NCBI GenBank assembly: GCA_021846065.1
Contig: JAJZCP010000005.1
Span: 1 to 22,302 of the forward strand
Length of the DNA: 22,302 nt
Direction of reading: 5' to 3'
DNA from: Acidobacteriota bacterium
GTDB lineage: Bacteria; Acidobacteriota; Terriglobia; Terriglobales; Acidobacteriaceae
Below, in pieces: positions 16,325 to 22,302 of the stretch. The notes under the pieces were generated by a model that saw only the letters and a list, made by a program, of their open reading frames with translations, was not told the DNA's origin and did no database searches. The stretch's first letter is position 1. Each line of letters begins with the position of its first letter. The position numbers were made by a program, and so were the translations under genes.

Positions 16325-17694
16325 GCGAACGCCTGCAAAATGCTGTGGCCATCTCTGAAACTGGGGGCCGCCTTCAGGTGGTCAATGGCGAGTCCGACCG
16401 AGCGAAGCCAACTGTCCGATTCATTTCGACAGAGCGCGAATGGAATGCCCCGCGGGTGCAGGAGGCGTGGCGGCGATTGATGGCTGCCAGCGCGAATCCC
16501 AGCGCGCTGTTTCAATCTCCGGAATGGTTTGAGAACAAGCACAAGACAAAACGCGAGGAGTTACGAATTGCCGTCGTCGAAAACGATGGGACGATCACAG
16601 CCATCGTTCCCTTATTGCTGGGGAAACAGGAATTTGATCTCAAGCTTTGGCGCACGCGGTTCAGGACCGCACAGCTTCTTGGGGGAGAAGGCCTGATGCA
16701 GGAAGAGGCGTATGAGTCGCTGTTCGAGACGATCTTCCAAACATTCGACGATGTGGACGCCATTCATTTCCGCCTGTTGTCTACGGAAAGTCTGTGTTGG
16801 AAGGCAGTGCAATCGTCGCAGGCTGGCCTTGTTCACGTCCACGACCAACTCAAGATGTACATCGTGGATCTGCCGCAATCATTCGATGAATACCTGGCGG
16901 CGAGGTTCGATTCGAAGCACCGGGGGAACTTGAAACGCCGCGTGAAGTTGCTGCGGGAGCAGGGGGAGCACAGACTCTGGCGTTGCTCGGCATGCACCGC
17001 GTCCCCGGAATGCGCGCGGTTGCGAGAGAAGGGAGAACTTCGACTTCAGCGGATCAGCGCGCCGGAGGACGTGCCGGAGTTTCTACGAGCTGGGGGCCAG
17101 GTCGCGCAGGCCTCCTGGCAGGCGGCGAAGGCGGATTACCTGATCAAAGAAACACCCGCATGGAAAGCACATCTTACTGATCTGGCGAAACGCGGACTCC
17201 TCCGTTCGTATCTCCTGTGGTGTGGCCCGCAGCCCTGTGCCTATAAGCTCGGATTCCAAGGGGGCGGATACTATTACGGCAGCTCTACCGGCTACGACCA
17301 ATCGATGGCGAAGTTTTCCCCAGGTACGGTCATTCTGTTGCTGACCATTGAGGACTTGATACAACACAATCATCCAGGAAAGCTAAACTTTGGCGAAGGA
17401 GAGGATGAATACAAGCGAGAGTTTGCGACTCAGGCGGTCGAGGTGGCGAATGTCACGATGTTGCGGCCGTCGATTCTGGGAACTTTGAGAGTCGCTGGAT
17501 TCGAGACGTACCGGTTCTTGAAGTACGTGAGACGGCGAAAGAAGGATTGGGCTGAGAAAGCACGAGATTCCTTTTCCAAGAGGTGGCGAATGGGTCGGAG
17601 CAAGGGAAAGATCCACGTTGCTCATCTGGGCCAACGCGGGTGCGGCTATCTTAGCGAGAGAATGCGGATCGCTCGAATCGGGAAACGGGTTTGA
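16321..17694 (+). CDS. CelD/BcsL-like (FemAB-fold GNAT) acyltransferase, copy 2
   Basis: A 457-residue paralogue of the preceding gene, alignable over nearly its whole length (for example NPSALFQSPEWFENK, RTAQLLGGEGLMQ, STGYDQSMAKFSPGTVILLL, KLNFGEGEDEYKREFA). The start at 16321 overlaps the previous stop by ATGA. The frame is open further upstream to 15529, but that part overlaps copy 1 and is not homologous. The C-terminus is about 34 residues longer than copy 1 and very basic (RRRKKDW, then KRWRMGRSKGK), perhaps membrane- or polymer-binding. It is probably co-translated with copy 1 and may act on a different sugar position or donor. Confidence 0.85.
   Translation: MSERLQNAVAISETGGRLQVVNGESDRAKPTVRFISTEREWNAPRVQEAWRRLMAASANPSALFQSPEWFENKHKTKREELRIAVVENDGTITAIVPLLLGKQEFDLKLWRTRFRTAQLLGGEGLMQEEAYESLFETIFQTFDDVDAIHFRLLSTESLCWKAVQSSQAGLVHVHDQLKMYIVDLPQSFDEYLAARFDSKHRGNLKRRVKLLREQGEHRLWRCSACTASPECARLREKGELRLQRISAPEDVPEFLRAGGQVAQASWQAAKADYLIKETPAWKAHLTDLAKRGLLRSYLLWCGPQPCAYKLGFQGGGYYYGSSTGYDQSMAKFSPGTVILLLTIEDLIQHNHPGKLNFGEGEDEYKREFATQAVEVANVTMLRPSILGTLRVAGFETYRFLKYVRRRKKDWAEKARDSFSKRWRMGRSKGKIHVAHLGQRGCGYLSERMRIARIGKRV
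16938..17045 (+). repeat. near-identical tract shared by the tandem acyltransferase genes, copy 2
   Basis: Partner of 15673-15780, with three mismatches in 108 nt. Such a sharp island of identity inside diverged paralogues suggests gene conversion. Confidence 0.9.
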
Positions 17695-17785
17695 CGAGCG
17701 CCGGAAAGAATCAACTGGATGCGACGAAGAATCATGCGCCGACGGTACCAGAAAAGATGAACTGTGTTGAGCAATTGCCTGCAAG

Positions 17786-17802
17786 ACGACGGTAGACGTC
17801 GT
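17786..17802. promoter_or_regulatory. inverted repeat ACGACG-GTAGA-CGTCGT next to a promoter
   Basis: Perfect 6-nt arms with a 5-nt loop, ending 5 nt before the -24 element at 17808. It has no T-run, so it is not a classical terminator for the acyltransferase operon. It could be an operator or a weak hairpin. Slightly upstream (17766-17775) is GTTGAGCAAT, a 10-mer also found at 11024-11033. Confidence 0.35.
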
Positions 17803-17807
17803 GGAAA

Positions 17808-17823
17808 TGGCCGGACGATTGCT
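17808..17823 (+). promoter_or_regulatory. sigma-54 promoter of the antiterminator/ACP operon
   Basis: TGGCCGGACGATTGCT has perfect TGGC and TTGCT blocks with exact GG-N10-GC spacing. The predicted start is near 17834, giving a leader of about 150 nt before the NusG-like gene. The leader holds a TATGG...CCATA pairing (roughly 17865-17895), which could matter for an RNA-guided antiterminator. Confidence 0.62.
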
Positions 17824-17986
17824 CGGTATTGTGTAAGTCGAAAGTGTGCTGCAGCCCTGAGGTTATGGTAACAGCGCTCGAAGTCTGAGCCATAGGAGAA
17901 AACGAGGGATGTAACCCACAGAGCGAAGCTATGTCTCTCGACTACCGAGAAGCGCGACTGCCCATCGTAAGGAAAGGCAAAGCGGG

Positions 17987-18595
17987 ATGCTGAGTTCACA
18001 GAATGTCGACCTTGGAGTCGGTGAAGATCCGGGCTGGTGGGTGCTCTATACCCGTCACCAACACGAGAAGTCGGTGACAGAGATGCTGTCGGCAAAAGGC
18101 TTCGAGGTATTTCTGCCGCTCTATGAATCCACGCGGCGCTGGAAAGACCGAAGCAAGACGCTTTCTCTGCCGCTATTTCCTTGCTATGTGTTCGTCCGGG
18201 GAAGATTCGATCGACGACTGGAGGCGGTGACGACTCCCGGGGTTCACATGATTCTAACCAGCGGGAAGCGTGTGGCACTCATTCCGGAAACAGAGATCCA
18301 GGCGATTCGGAACATCGTTGCGAAGCCTACTCGGGTAGAACCGCACCAGTTCCTGAAGTGCGGCGAGCGGGTACGAGTGACACGCGGCTGCCTGGAGGGC
18401 ATCGAAGGGATTCTGCTTCGCAACAAGAATTTGTACCGTCTGGTTGTTTCTGTGAACATGCTCGCGCAGTCAGTGGCAGTAGAAATCGATGCTTCGGATG
18501 TGGAACTTGTCGCCGCACGGGATGTGGCGACAGTATTCATGGCCGGGCAATCCAACGGAGCCGAGAGAGTCCACCCAATATCACGTTGTGCATGA
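17987..18595 (+). CDS. NusG paralogue, UpxY/RfaH-like transcription antiterminator
   Basis: A 202-residue protein with an NGN domain from WWVLYTRHQHEKSVTEML (17-34) through FPCYVFVRG (64-72), and a C-terminal KOW domain around CGERVRVTRGCLEGIEGILL (125-144). Specialised NusG paralogues of this kind (RfaH, UpxY, LoaP) bind elongating RNA polymerase and let it cross terminators in long polysaccharide or natural-product operons. Here the gene opens the last operon, about 150 nt downstream of a sigma-54 promoter, so it likely promotes transcription of the genes that follow. AAGGAAAGG lies a short way upstream of the ATG. The stop overlaps the next small ORF (ATGA). Confidence 0.9.
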   Translation: MLSSQNVDLGVGEDPGWWVLYTRHQHEKSVTEMLSAKGFEVFLPLYESTRRWKDRSKTLSLPLFPCYVFVRGRFDRRLEAVTTPGVHMILTSGKRVALIPETEIQAIRNIVAKPTRVEPHQFLKCGERVRVTRGCLEGIEGILLRNKNLYRLVVSVNMLAQSVAVEIDASDVELVAARDVATVFMAGQSNGAERVHPISRCA

Positions 18596-18771
18596 ACCGG
18601 CCGATTGGCGATTCCGCCGCCGGGTTAGGAGACGTACATGCGAAGTTCACGGGCCAAATTCAAAGGATGGTCAGCAACGTGCAATGGAAGCCGACGTCTG
18701 ACGCGATCCAGCAATCTGCCGTGTTTCAATCGTTTGTAAAATTCCAAACCGAGCGAAAGGGTAAACCATGA
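18592..18771 (+). CDS. 59-residue conserved-context small ORF, function unknown
   Basis: ATG at 18592 overlaps the stop of the NusG-like gene, and its TGA overlaps the ATG of the next gene. The ORF therefore fills the gap exactly, with 4-nt ATGA overlaps on both sides. That arrangement strongly suggests a translationally coupled gene. The product is soluble, hydrophilic and likely helical (segments AKFTGQIQRMVSNVQW and AVFQSFVKFQTERKGK), with no membrane segment and no Cys. I recognise no family. It may be a partner of the oxidase-like protein or of the ACP pathway. Confidence 0.6.
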   Translation: MNRPIGDSAAGLGDVHAKFTGQIQRMVSNVQWKPTSDAIQQSAVFQSFVKFQTERKGKP

Positions 18772-19445
18772 ACGCATCGTTACTCACAACCCAACAGCTG
18801 GAGAATCACGTAGTCGACGGCTCAATCAGACGGAACATCAACAGCATGATCGACGGATTCATCGGTTCGTTGCCTGACCCGAACGGTTTGACCAGCGCAG
18901 AACGGCGGGGAATCATTGCCAGGTATACCGCCGTCCTGGAAGGAAATTTTATCTATTGGATGACCGCCACCCTTCTCTCCGTTCACTCCGAAGACGCGCG
19001 CCCCATCCTGCTGGAAAATCTGCACGAGGAAGTGCGCGATGCGCATCCGGCGATGATGCGGAGGTTTGCGCTTGCAGCGCAGGCTTTTCCTACAGACACG
19101 GACGCGCTTGCGGTTCACGAAGACTTGACCAATGTTCGCCTATTTATGGGGCGACTCTTGGGCGTGCAGTCGGTCCTAACGATGGCCTTCTTCGAAGGAT
19201 TCATTCAGAGGTTTATGAGGTATCTGGCGGACCTGGCCAAAGCTGAGGGCTCGACTGAGTTGGAGTACACGGATGTGCATGGGGTGTGCGACATTGAACA
19301 CACCGAGGGGCTTTTCCGCGCACTCGCGGCGGAGATGGCCGTCAACCAGCCTGATCCGGAGCAGGATATTTTTGAGGGCGTGTATCTTCTTCGTACATTG
19401 ATCCAGACAATCGTTTTTGGACATCCAGAAGCCGTCAAGGCCTGA
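18768..19445 (+). CDS. heme-oxygenase-like diiron oxidase/oxygenase (HDO) family candidate
   Basis: A 225-residue all-helical protein resembling iron-containing redox enzymes of the TenA/PqqC/HDO fold. Candidate metal ligands are spread as in HDO proteins: E58 in AVLEGNF, E87-x5-H93 in HEEVRDAHP, E143 in AFFEGF, and the H171/D175/H178 group in DVHGVCDIEH. Known HDO members oxidise amines, amino acids or fatty acids (for example SznF, BesC and UndA), some on carrier-bound or free acids. Located just before two hydrolases, an ACP and an AMP ligase, it may oxidise an acyl or amino-acyl group. That is inference. GAAAGGG lies 6 nt upstream. Other TenA-like functions cannot be excluded. Confidence 0.68.
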   Translation: MNASLLTTQQLENHVVDGSIRRNINSMIDGFIGSLPDPNGLTSAERRGIIARYTAVLEGNFIYWMTATLLSVHSEDARPILLENLHEEVRDAHPAMMRRFALAAQAFPTDTDALAVHEDLTNVRLFMGRLLGVQSVLTMAFFEGFIQRFMRYLADLAKAEGSTELEYTDVHGVCDIEHTEGLFRALAAEMAVNQPDPEQDIFEGVYLLRTLIQTIVFGHPEAVKA

Positions 19446-19467
19446 TTTTTGAGAGGAGAAATCGCAA

Positions 19468-20286
19468 GTGCAGACGCAGTGTCCATCAAAACATGGATTG
19501 CCGGAACGGGCCAGATACTTCGCGGTTCCGGGTGCGCACGTCTACACTGTGCTGCATCCAGTGACGGACCCGGTGGCTCGGGTCCTGCTGGTTGGCGCAC
19601 TTGCGTCGGAGAGGCATTTCTCCTATCACTCTTGGGTCCGCTGGGCCCGCTACCTGGCGGCGAGGCGGATTGAAGTCCTTCGCTTCGACTATCGTGGCAC
19701 CGGTGAGAGTACGGGCATTTTTGAAGAAATGAGTTTTGAGGACTGGAGCCAAGATGTCCATCTTCTTGCCGAATGGATACTGGGTCGGTCTCCACGTCTG
19801 CCGCTCCTGCTGCATGGACTCGAACTTGGCGCGATTCTCGCTGGCAAGTGCTTTCAGGAAGGCATGGGGGACGCTTTGCTGCTTTGGTCTCCGCCTGTGA
19901 ACGCAAACCAGGTGCTGCGCTCGACCCTACTGCGCTGGTCGGGGCTGGAACAACTCTACGAGTCGCCCGAGAACCGGAAATCTGTCTCTGCATACATCAG
20001 GGAACTGGAGCAAGGTTCTTCGATCGAAGTGCAAGGATATCGATGGTCGGGGCGTCTCTGGCGCGATTCTTTTCATTTCGACCTGCCTGCGGACATGGCA
20101 GATGGAAGCCTAGCTGGCGAAGCATACAAGAAACCCGTCAAGTGCGTGAGATTTGGCAAGGATGCGGTTTGTCTGACGATGCCGTACCTGAGGTACGGGG
20201 AAGTGAAAGACCTTAGCTCGCTATACTCAGACACTTTCAACTGGGTCGCTGGGACGTTCGCACTACCCATCGAAAGGGCGCAATGA
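19468..20286 (+). CDS. alpha/beta hydrolase, exosortase-A-associated hydrolase 2-like
   Basis: A 272-residue alpha/beta hydrolase-fold protein. The region LRFDYRGTGESTG (71-83) is typical, but the nucleophile elbow reads HGLELG (116-121). Glu119 thus occupies the place of the usual Ser, so classical serine hydrolase chemistry is unlikely. As I recall, hydrolase 2 proteins of exosortase-A loci (TIGR03101) also lack the Ser. The GTG start at 19468 has AGGAG upstream. It overlaps the next gene by ATGA. It lies in the order hydrolase, hydrolase, ACP, ligase known from XrtA loci. The substrate is unknown. Confidence 0.75.
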   Translation: MQTQCPSKHGLPERARYFAVPGAHVYTVLHPVTDPVARVLLVGALASERHFSYHSWVRWARYLAARRIEVLRFDYRGTGESTGIFEEMSFEDWSQDVHLLAEWILGRSPRLPLLLHGLELGAILAGKCFQEGMGDALLLWSPPVNANQVLRSTLLRWSGLEQLYESPENRKSVSAYIRELEQGSSIEVQGYRWSGRLWRDSFHFDLPADMADGSLAGEAYKKPVKCVRFGKDAVCLTMPYLRYGEVKDLSSLYSDTFNWVAGTFALPIERAQ

Positions 20287-21233
20287 AGGAAACCATTGAG
20301 ACGCGCGAGTTAGTTGTGCTGGAGAGGCCCGATGGCATCATTCGAGGGACTTATCACAAGGCTTGCGATGAAACCTCCATTGCACGCGAGAGCTCGACCG
20401 ATCGAGATCGCGTTGGGTTGTTGTTTCTAACCGGCCTGTCTGCGACGAGAGCCGCAAATGGAGATTCGGCAGTGTATTGGGCAGACGCGTTTGCGGAGCG
20501 CGGTTATCCGTCGATTCGACTGGATCTGCCTGGATTCGGGGATTCCGACGGAGATCCTCCAACCGAGTCGCTAGAATTTATTAACGCAGGGCGGTATGCC
20601 TCAATAGTTTCCGTCGCGATAGACGAACTCGTAGCGCGCTTCAATCTGAGTGGCATTGTCATCGTGGGACATTGCGCAGGGACAGTTTCCGCCATCTATG
20701 CGGCAGCCGACAGCAAAGAGTGTAGGGGCTTGATCCTGATGGATCCTCTTTTTTACTTGCCGGCAACCAAGCTCTGGAAGTTTCGGCGACAGTTGCATAC
20801 ATGGGTTTTGCGGTGCCATCTCGACGGACTTTTGACTCCAATCTACGATCGTTCGAAAGAGCTTTGTTTGTCGATTCGCGGAAACAGGCCTCCGGCGAAT
20901 GCGAATTTCCCTCTCCTTCGCTGCTGGAAGAAGCTGGCATCGATAGGCCTGCCGATCCTGATCCTGAAGGCGTCGGGCCGTAAGAGTGCCGGCACGAGAT
21001 CGCGGATCGGTGAATTCGATTACATCCAGCATGTTGTAGAGTTGGCAGGACGCAAGGGTCAGGTTTCGGTACAAGTGGCGGATGGCGCCCATCACTCGTT
21101 TGCAAACCGGCCAGGCCGGGCGGCAGTACGCCAACATACCGAGGAATGGCTGAGCGCCACTTTTCCACTCACAGGACGGAAAGATTCGGATGCGGACGCA
21201 TTGCATCAGGATCCCGTCGTCGTTACAAAATAA
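20283..21233 (+). CDS. alpha/beta hydrolase with Cys nucleophile, exosortase-A-associated hydrolase 1-like
   Basis: A 316-residue alpha/beta hydrolase. LFLTGLSATR near the N-terminus and IRLDLPGFGDSDG (78-90) are typical oxyanion-side motifs. The elbow is VGHCAG, with Cys131 replacing Ser. The catalytic His is likely H270 or H271 in DGAHHSF. A Cys nucleophile is known in some thioesterases and dienelactone hydrolases, so an acyl-thioester or acyl-transfer role with the adjacent ACP is attractive. That is inference. The order and pairing with the previous gene match exosortase-A-associated hydrolases (TIGR03100/TIGR03101). The 62 nt between its stop and the ACP start hold no other gene. Confidence 0.78.
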   Translation: MKETIETRELVVLERPDGIIRGTYHKACDETSIARESSTDRDRVGLLFLTGLSATRAANGDSAVYWADAFAERGYPSIRLDLPGFGDSDGDPPTESLEFINAGRYASIVSVAIDELVARFNLSGIVIVGHCAGTVSAIYAAADSKECRGLILMDPLFYLPATKLWKFRRQLHTWVLRCHLDGLLTPIYDRSKELCLSIRGNRPPANANFPLLRCWKKLASIGLPILILKASGRKSAGTRSRIGEFDYIQHVVELAGRKGQVSVQVADGAHHSFANRPGRAAVRQHTEEWLSATFPLTGRKDSDADALHQDPVVVTK

Positions 21234-21295
21234 GTGTCAGAAACCCCAGCAATCTGCAGAAGTAGATATCCCGTAGAAAGTTGAAATCAACGCAC

Positions 21296-21541
21296 ATGAC
21301 TGTTCGATCCGAGATCGTAGCGCAATTCGCTCAGGTTGCCCGTGAACACGATAAGGCATTGGCACCGTTAACCGACGATCTGGAGCTTCTGGATTCGGGG
21401 CTCGATTCGCTGTGCTTTGCAGTCGTGGTAGCACGCCTGGAGGATTTGCTGGAAGTCGATCCATTCAGCGCCTCCGAAGATGTTCTTTTTCCAGTGACCT
21501 TTGGTGAGTTTGTCGGGTTATATGAGCATGCCGAAAAGTAG
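21296..21541 (+). CDS. acyl carrier protein
   Basis: An 81-residue acidic protein with the phosphopantetheine attachment motif LDSGLDSL (32-39), where S38 is the likely 4'-phosphopantetheine site. Flanking helices (IVAQFAQVAREHDKAL and FGEFVGLYEHAE) complete the ACP fold. The ATG at 21296 is preferred; an in-frame TTG at 21281 is possible. The end overlaps the ligase start. It presumably carries an acyl or aminoacyl group loaded by the next enzyme. It is not in a fatty-acid synthesis context, so it is a dedicated ACP. Confidence 0.92.
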   Translation: MTVRSEIVAQFAQVAREHDKALAPLTDDLELLDSGLDSLCFAVVVARLEDLLEVDPFSASEDVLFPVTFGEFVGLYEHAEK

Positions 21542-22302
21542 CCACGCCTCTCTTTGGAACGCGCTCAGCGCCAAAAGCGATCTGTCCGATCGCTTTGTGA
21601 TTGGCGCGAAATCGCGCGTGGCTCTGGGCCAGATGATGGCGGGATCCGCCATCGATGGCCGGGGTGAAGATCTCCGCGGGCGTTCTGTCCTCGTCATGAC
21701 AAGGGACCAGTTCACCGCCGCATTGGTCCTATTGGAACTGGACGGCATCGCGCGCCGGCTGATTCTGTATCCGCCCGATTTGCCGCTCGAATATCTCCCA
21801 TTTGTCATCAAGTCGGCGAGTGTCGATGCTATTGTGTCCGATCGGACCGACTTCGGACCCAACATTTCCGGTGTTCGATATATGATGCCGTGCGGCCATA
21901 CGATCATGTCTCAGAGTTGCGATCGAAGCGCGCAGTATCGAACAGAATGGATTCTTCTCACCTCCGGTACGCTTGGATTGCCGAAAGTCGTCGTCCATAC
22001 CCTATCTAGCCTGACCGCTGCCATTGAGCGCCCTGGCGCTCCGGCAGGGAAGGTTGTCTGGAGTACCTTTTACGACATTCGCCGCTACGGTGGACTACAG
22101 ATATTTCTTCGTGCCATCCTTACCGGAACTTCGCTGGTACTCTCGGATGCAAAGGAGTCAATTGCGGATTTTCTGGCTCGGGCTGGTTCAGACGGAGTCA
22201 GCCATATCTCCGGAACGCCGTCTCATTGGCGGCGTGCGCTGATGAGTCCTTCGGTGCATAGGATCGCCCCCGAAAATATTCGTTTGTCGGGTGAAATCGC
22301 GG
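21522..22302 (+). CDS. AMP-forming acyl/aminoacyl ligase, N-terminal part (cut by window end)
   Basis: The frame is open from the ATG at 21522 (alternative ATG at 21528) to the window edge, giving about 260 residues. The P-loop signature of the AMP-binding superfamily is LLTSGTLGLPKVVVHT, with TSGTLGLPK at about 147-155. The following YDIRRYGGLQIFLRAILTGTSLVL corresponds to the A4 region, and LSGEIA at the edge to the next core motif. The stretch before the P-loop is shorter than in full-length acyl-CoA synthetases. It overlaps the ACP gene by 20 nt and probably charges that ACP. In XrtA loci the matching gene is the exosortase-A-associated AMP-forming acyl ligase (TIGR03098). Confidence 0.85.
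   Translation, partial: MSMPKSSHASLWNALSAKSDLSDRFVIGAKSRVALGQMMAGSAIDGRGEDLRGRSVLVMTRDQFTAALVLLELDGIARRLILYPPDLPLEYLPFVIKSASVDAIVSDRTDFGPNISGVRYMMPCGHTIMSQSCDRSAQYRTEWILLTSGTLGLPKVVVHTLSSLTAAIERPGAPAGKVVWSTFYDIRRYGGLQIFLRAILTGTSLVLSDAKESIADFLARAGSDGVSHISGTPSHWRRALMSPSVHRIAPENIRLSGEIA

Noticed and set aside
1..22302. Mobile elements, CRISPR arrays, tRNA or rRNA genes
   Set aside because: I found no transposase or integrase motif, regular direct-repeat array, or tRNA/rRNA-like sequence in the window.

Overview
The window is about 22 kb of high-GC bacterial DNA. It holds most of an exopolysaccharide (EPS) synthesis, export and modification locus. The gene families suggest an Acidobacteriota (Terriglobia-like) soil bacterium: a CelD/BcsL-type GNAT pair, an UpxY-type NusG paralogue, EpsB-like sugar transferase and exosortase-A-locus accessory families. 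That assignment is inference; no rRNA or other taxonomic marker is present.

Layout. (1) Positions 1-620 are non-coding and end in a strong sigma-54 (-24/-12) promoter match. (2) Positions 621-9816 (+) form one tightly packed operon. It encodes a stand-alone sigma-54 activator (AAA+ plus Fis-type helix-turn-helix, no receiver), a Wza-like polysaccharide export protein, an outer-membrane beta-barrel, a Wzz-type chain-length protein, a separate BY-kinase-like ATPase, an EpsB/WcaJ-like undecaprenyl-phosphate sugar transferase, a GT4 and an ExoA-like GT2. Five junctions overlap by 1-14 nt; where the overlap is ATGA or TAATG it is typical of translational coupling. (3) On the minus strand, 10914-9841 is a NodB-type polysaccharide deacetylase with its own sigma-54 promoter. 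(4) Positions 10915-11829 are mostly regulatory and contain a 31-residue membrane micro-ORF followed by a strong hairpin. (5) Positions 11830-14488 (+) carry a GT4 and a UDP-HexNAc dehydrogenase. (6) Positions 14790-17694 (+) carry a third sigma-54 promoter, a small membrane ORF and a tandem pair of CelD/BcsL-like acyltransferases. (7) Positions 17808 to the end (+) carry a fourth sigma-54 promoter, an UpxY/RfaH-like NusG paralogue, an unrecognised 59-residue ORF, a heme-oxygenase-like diiron oxidase (HDO) candidate, two alpha/beta hydrolases with non-serine nucleophile positions, an acyl carrier protein and the first part of an AMP-forming ligase cut by the window edge.

How it works together (inference). 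The activator and RpoN would switch on several units at once. These units make a lipid-linked sugar, extend it, export it, deacetylate it and acylate it. The right-hand operon (hydrolase, hydrolase, ACP, AMP ligase) has the gene order of the exosortase-A (XrtA)/PEP-CTERM accessory module, here preceded by an antiterminator, a micro-ORF and an HDO enzyme. No exosortase, PEP-CTERM protein, Wzx flippase or Wzy polymerase is visible. The most novel points are the shared sigma-54 circuit, the HDO plus ACP/ligase pathway, and the three small ORFs.
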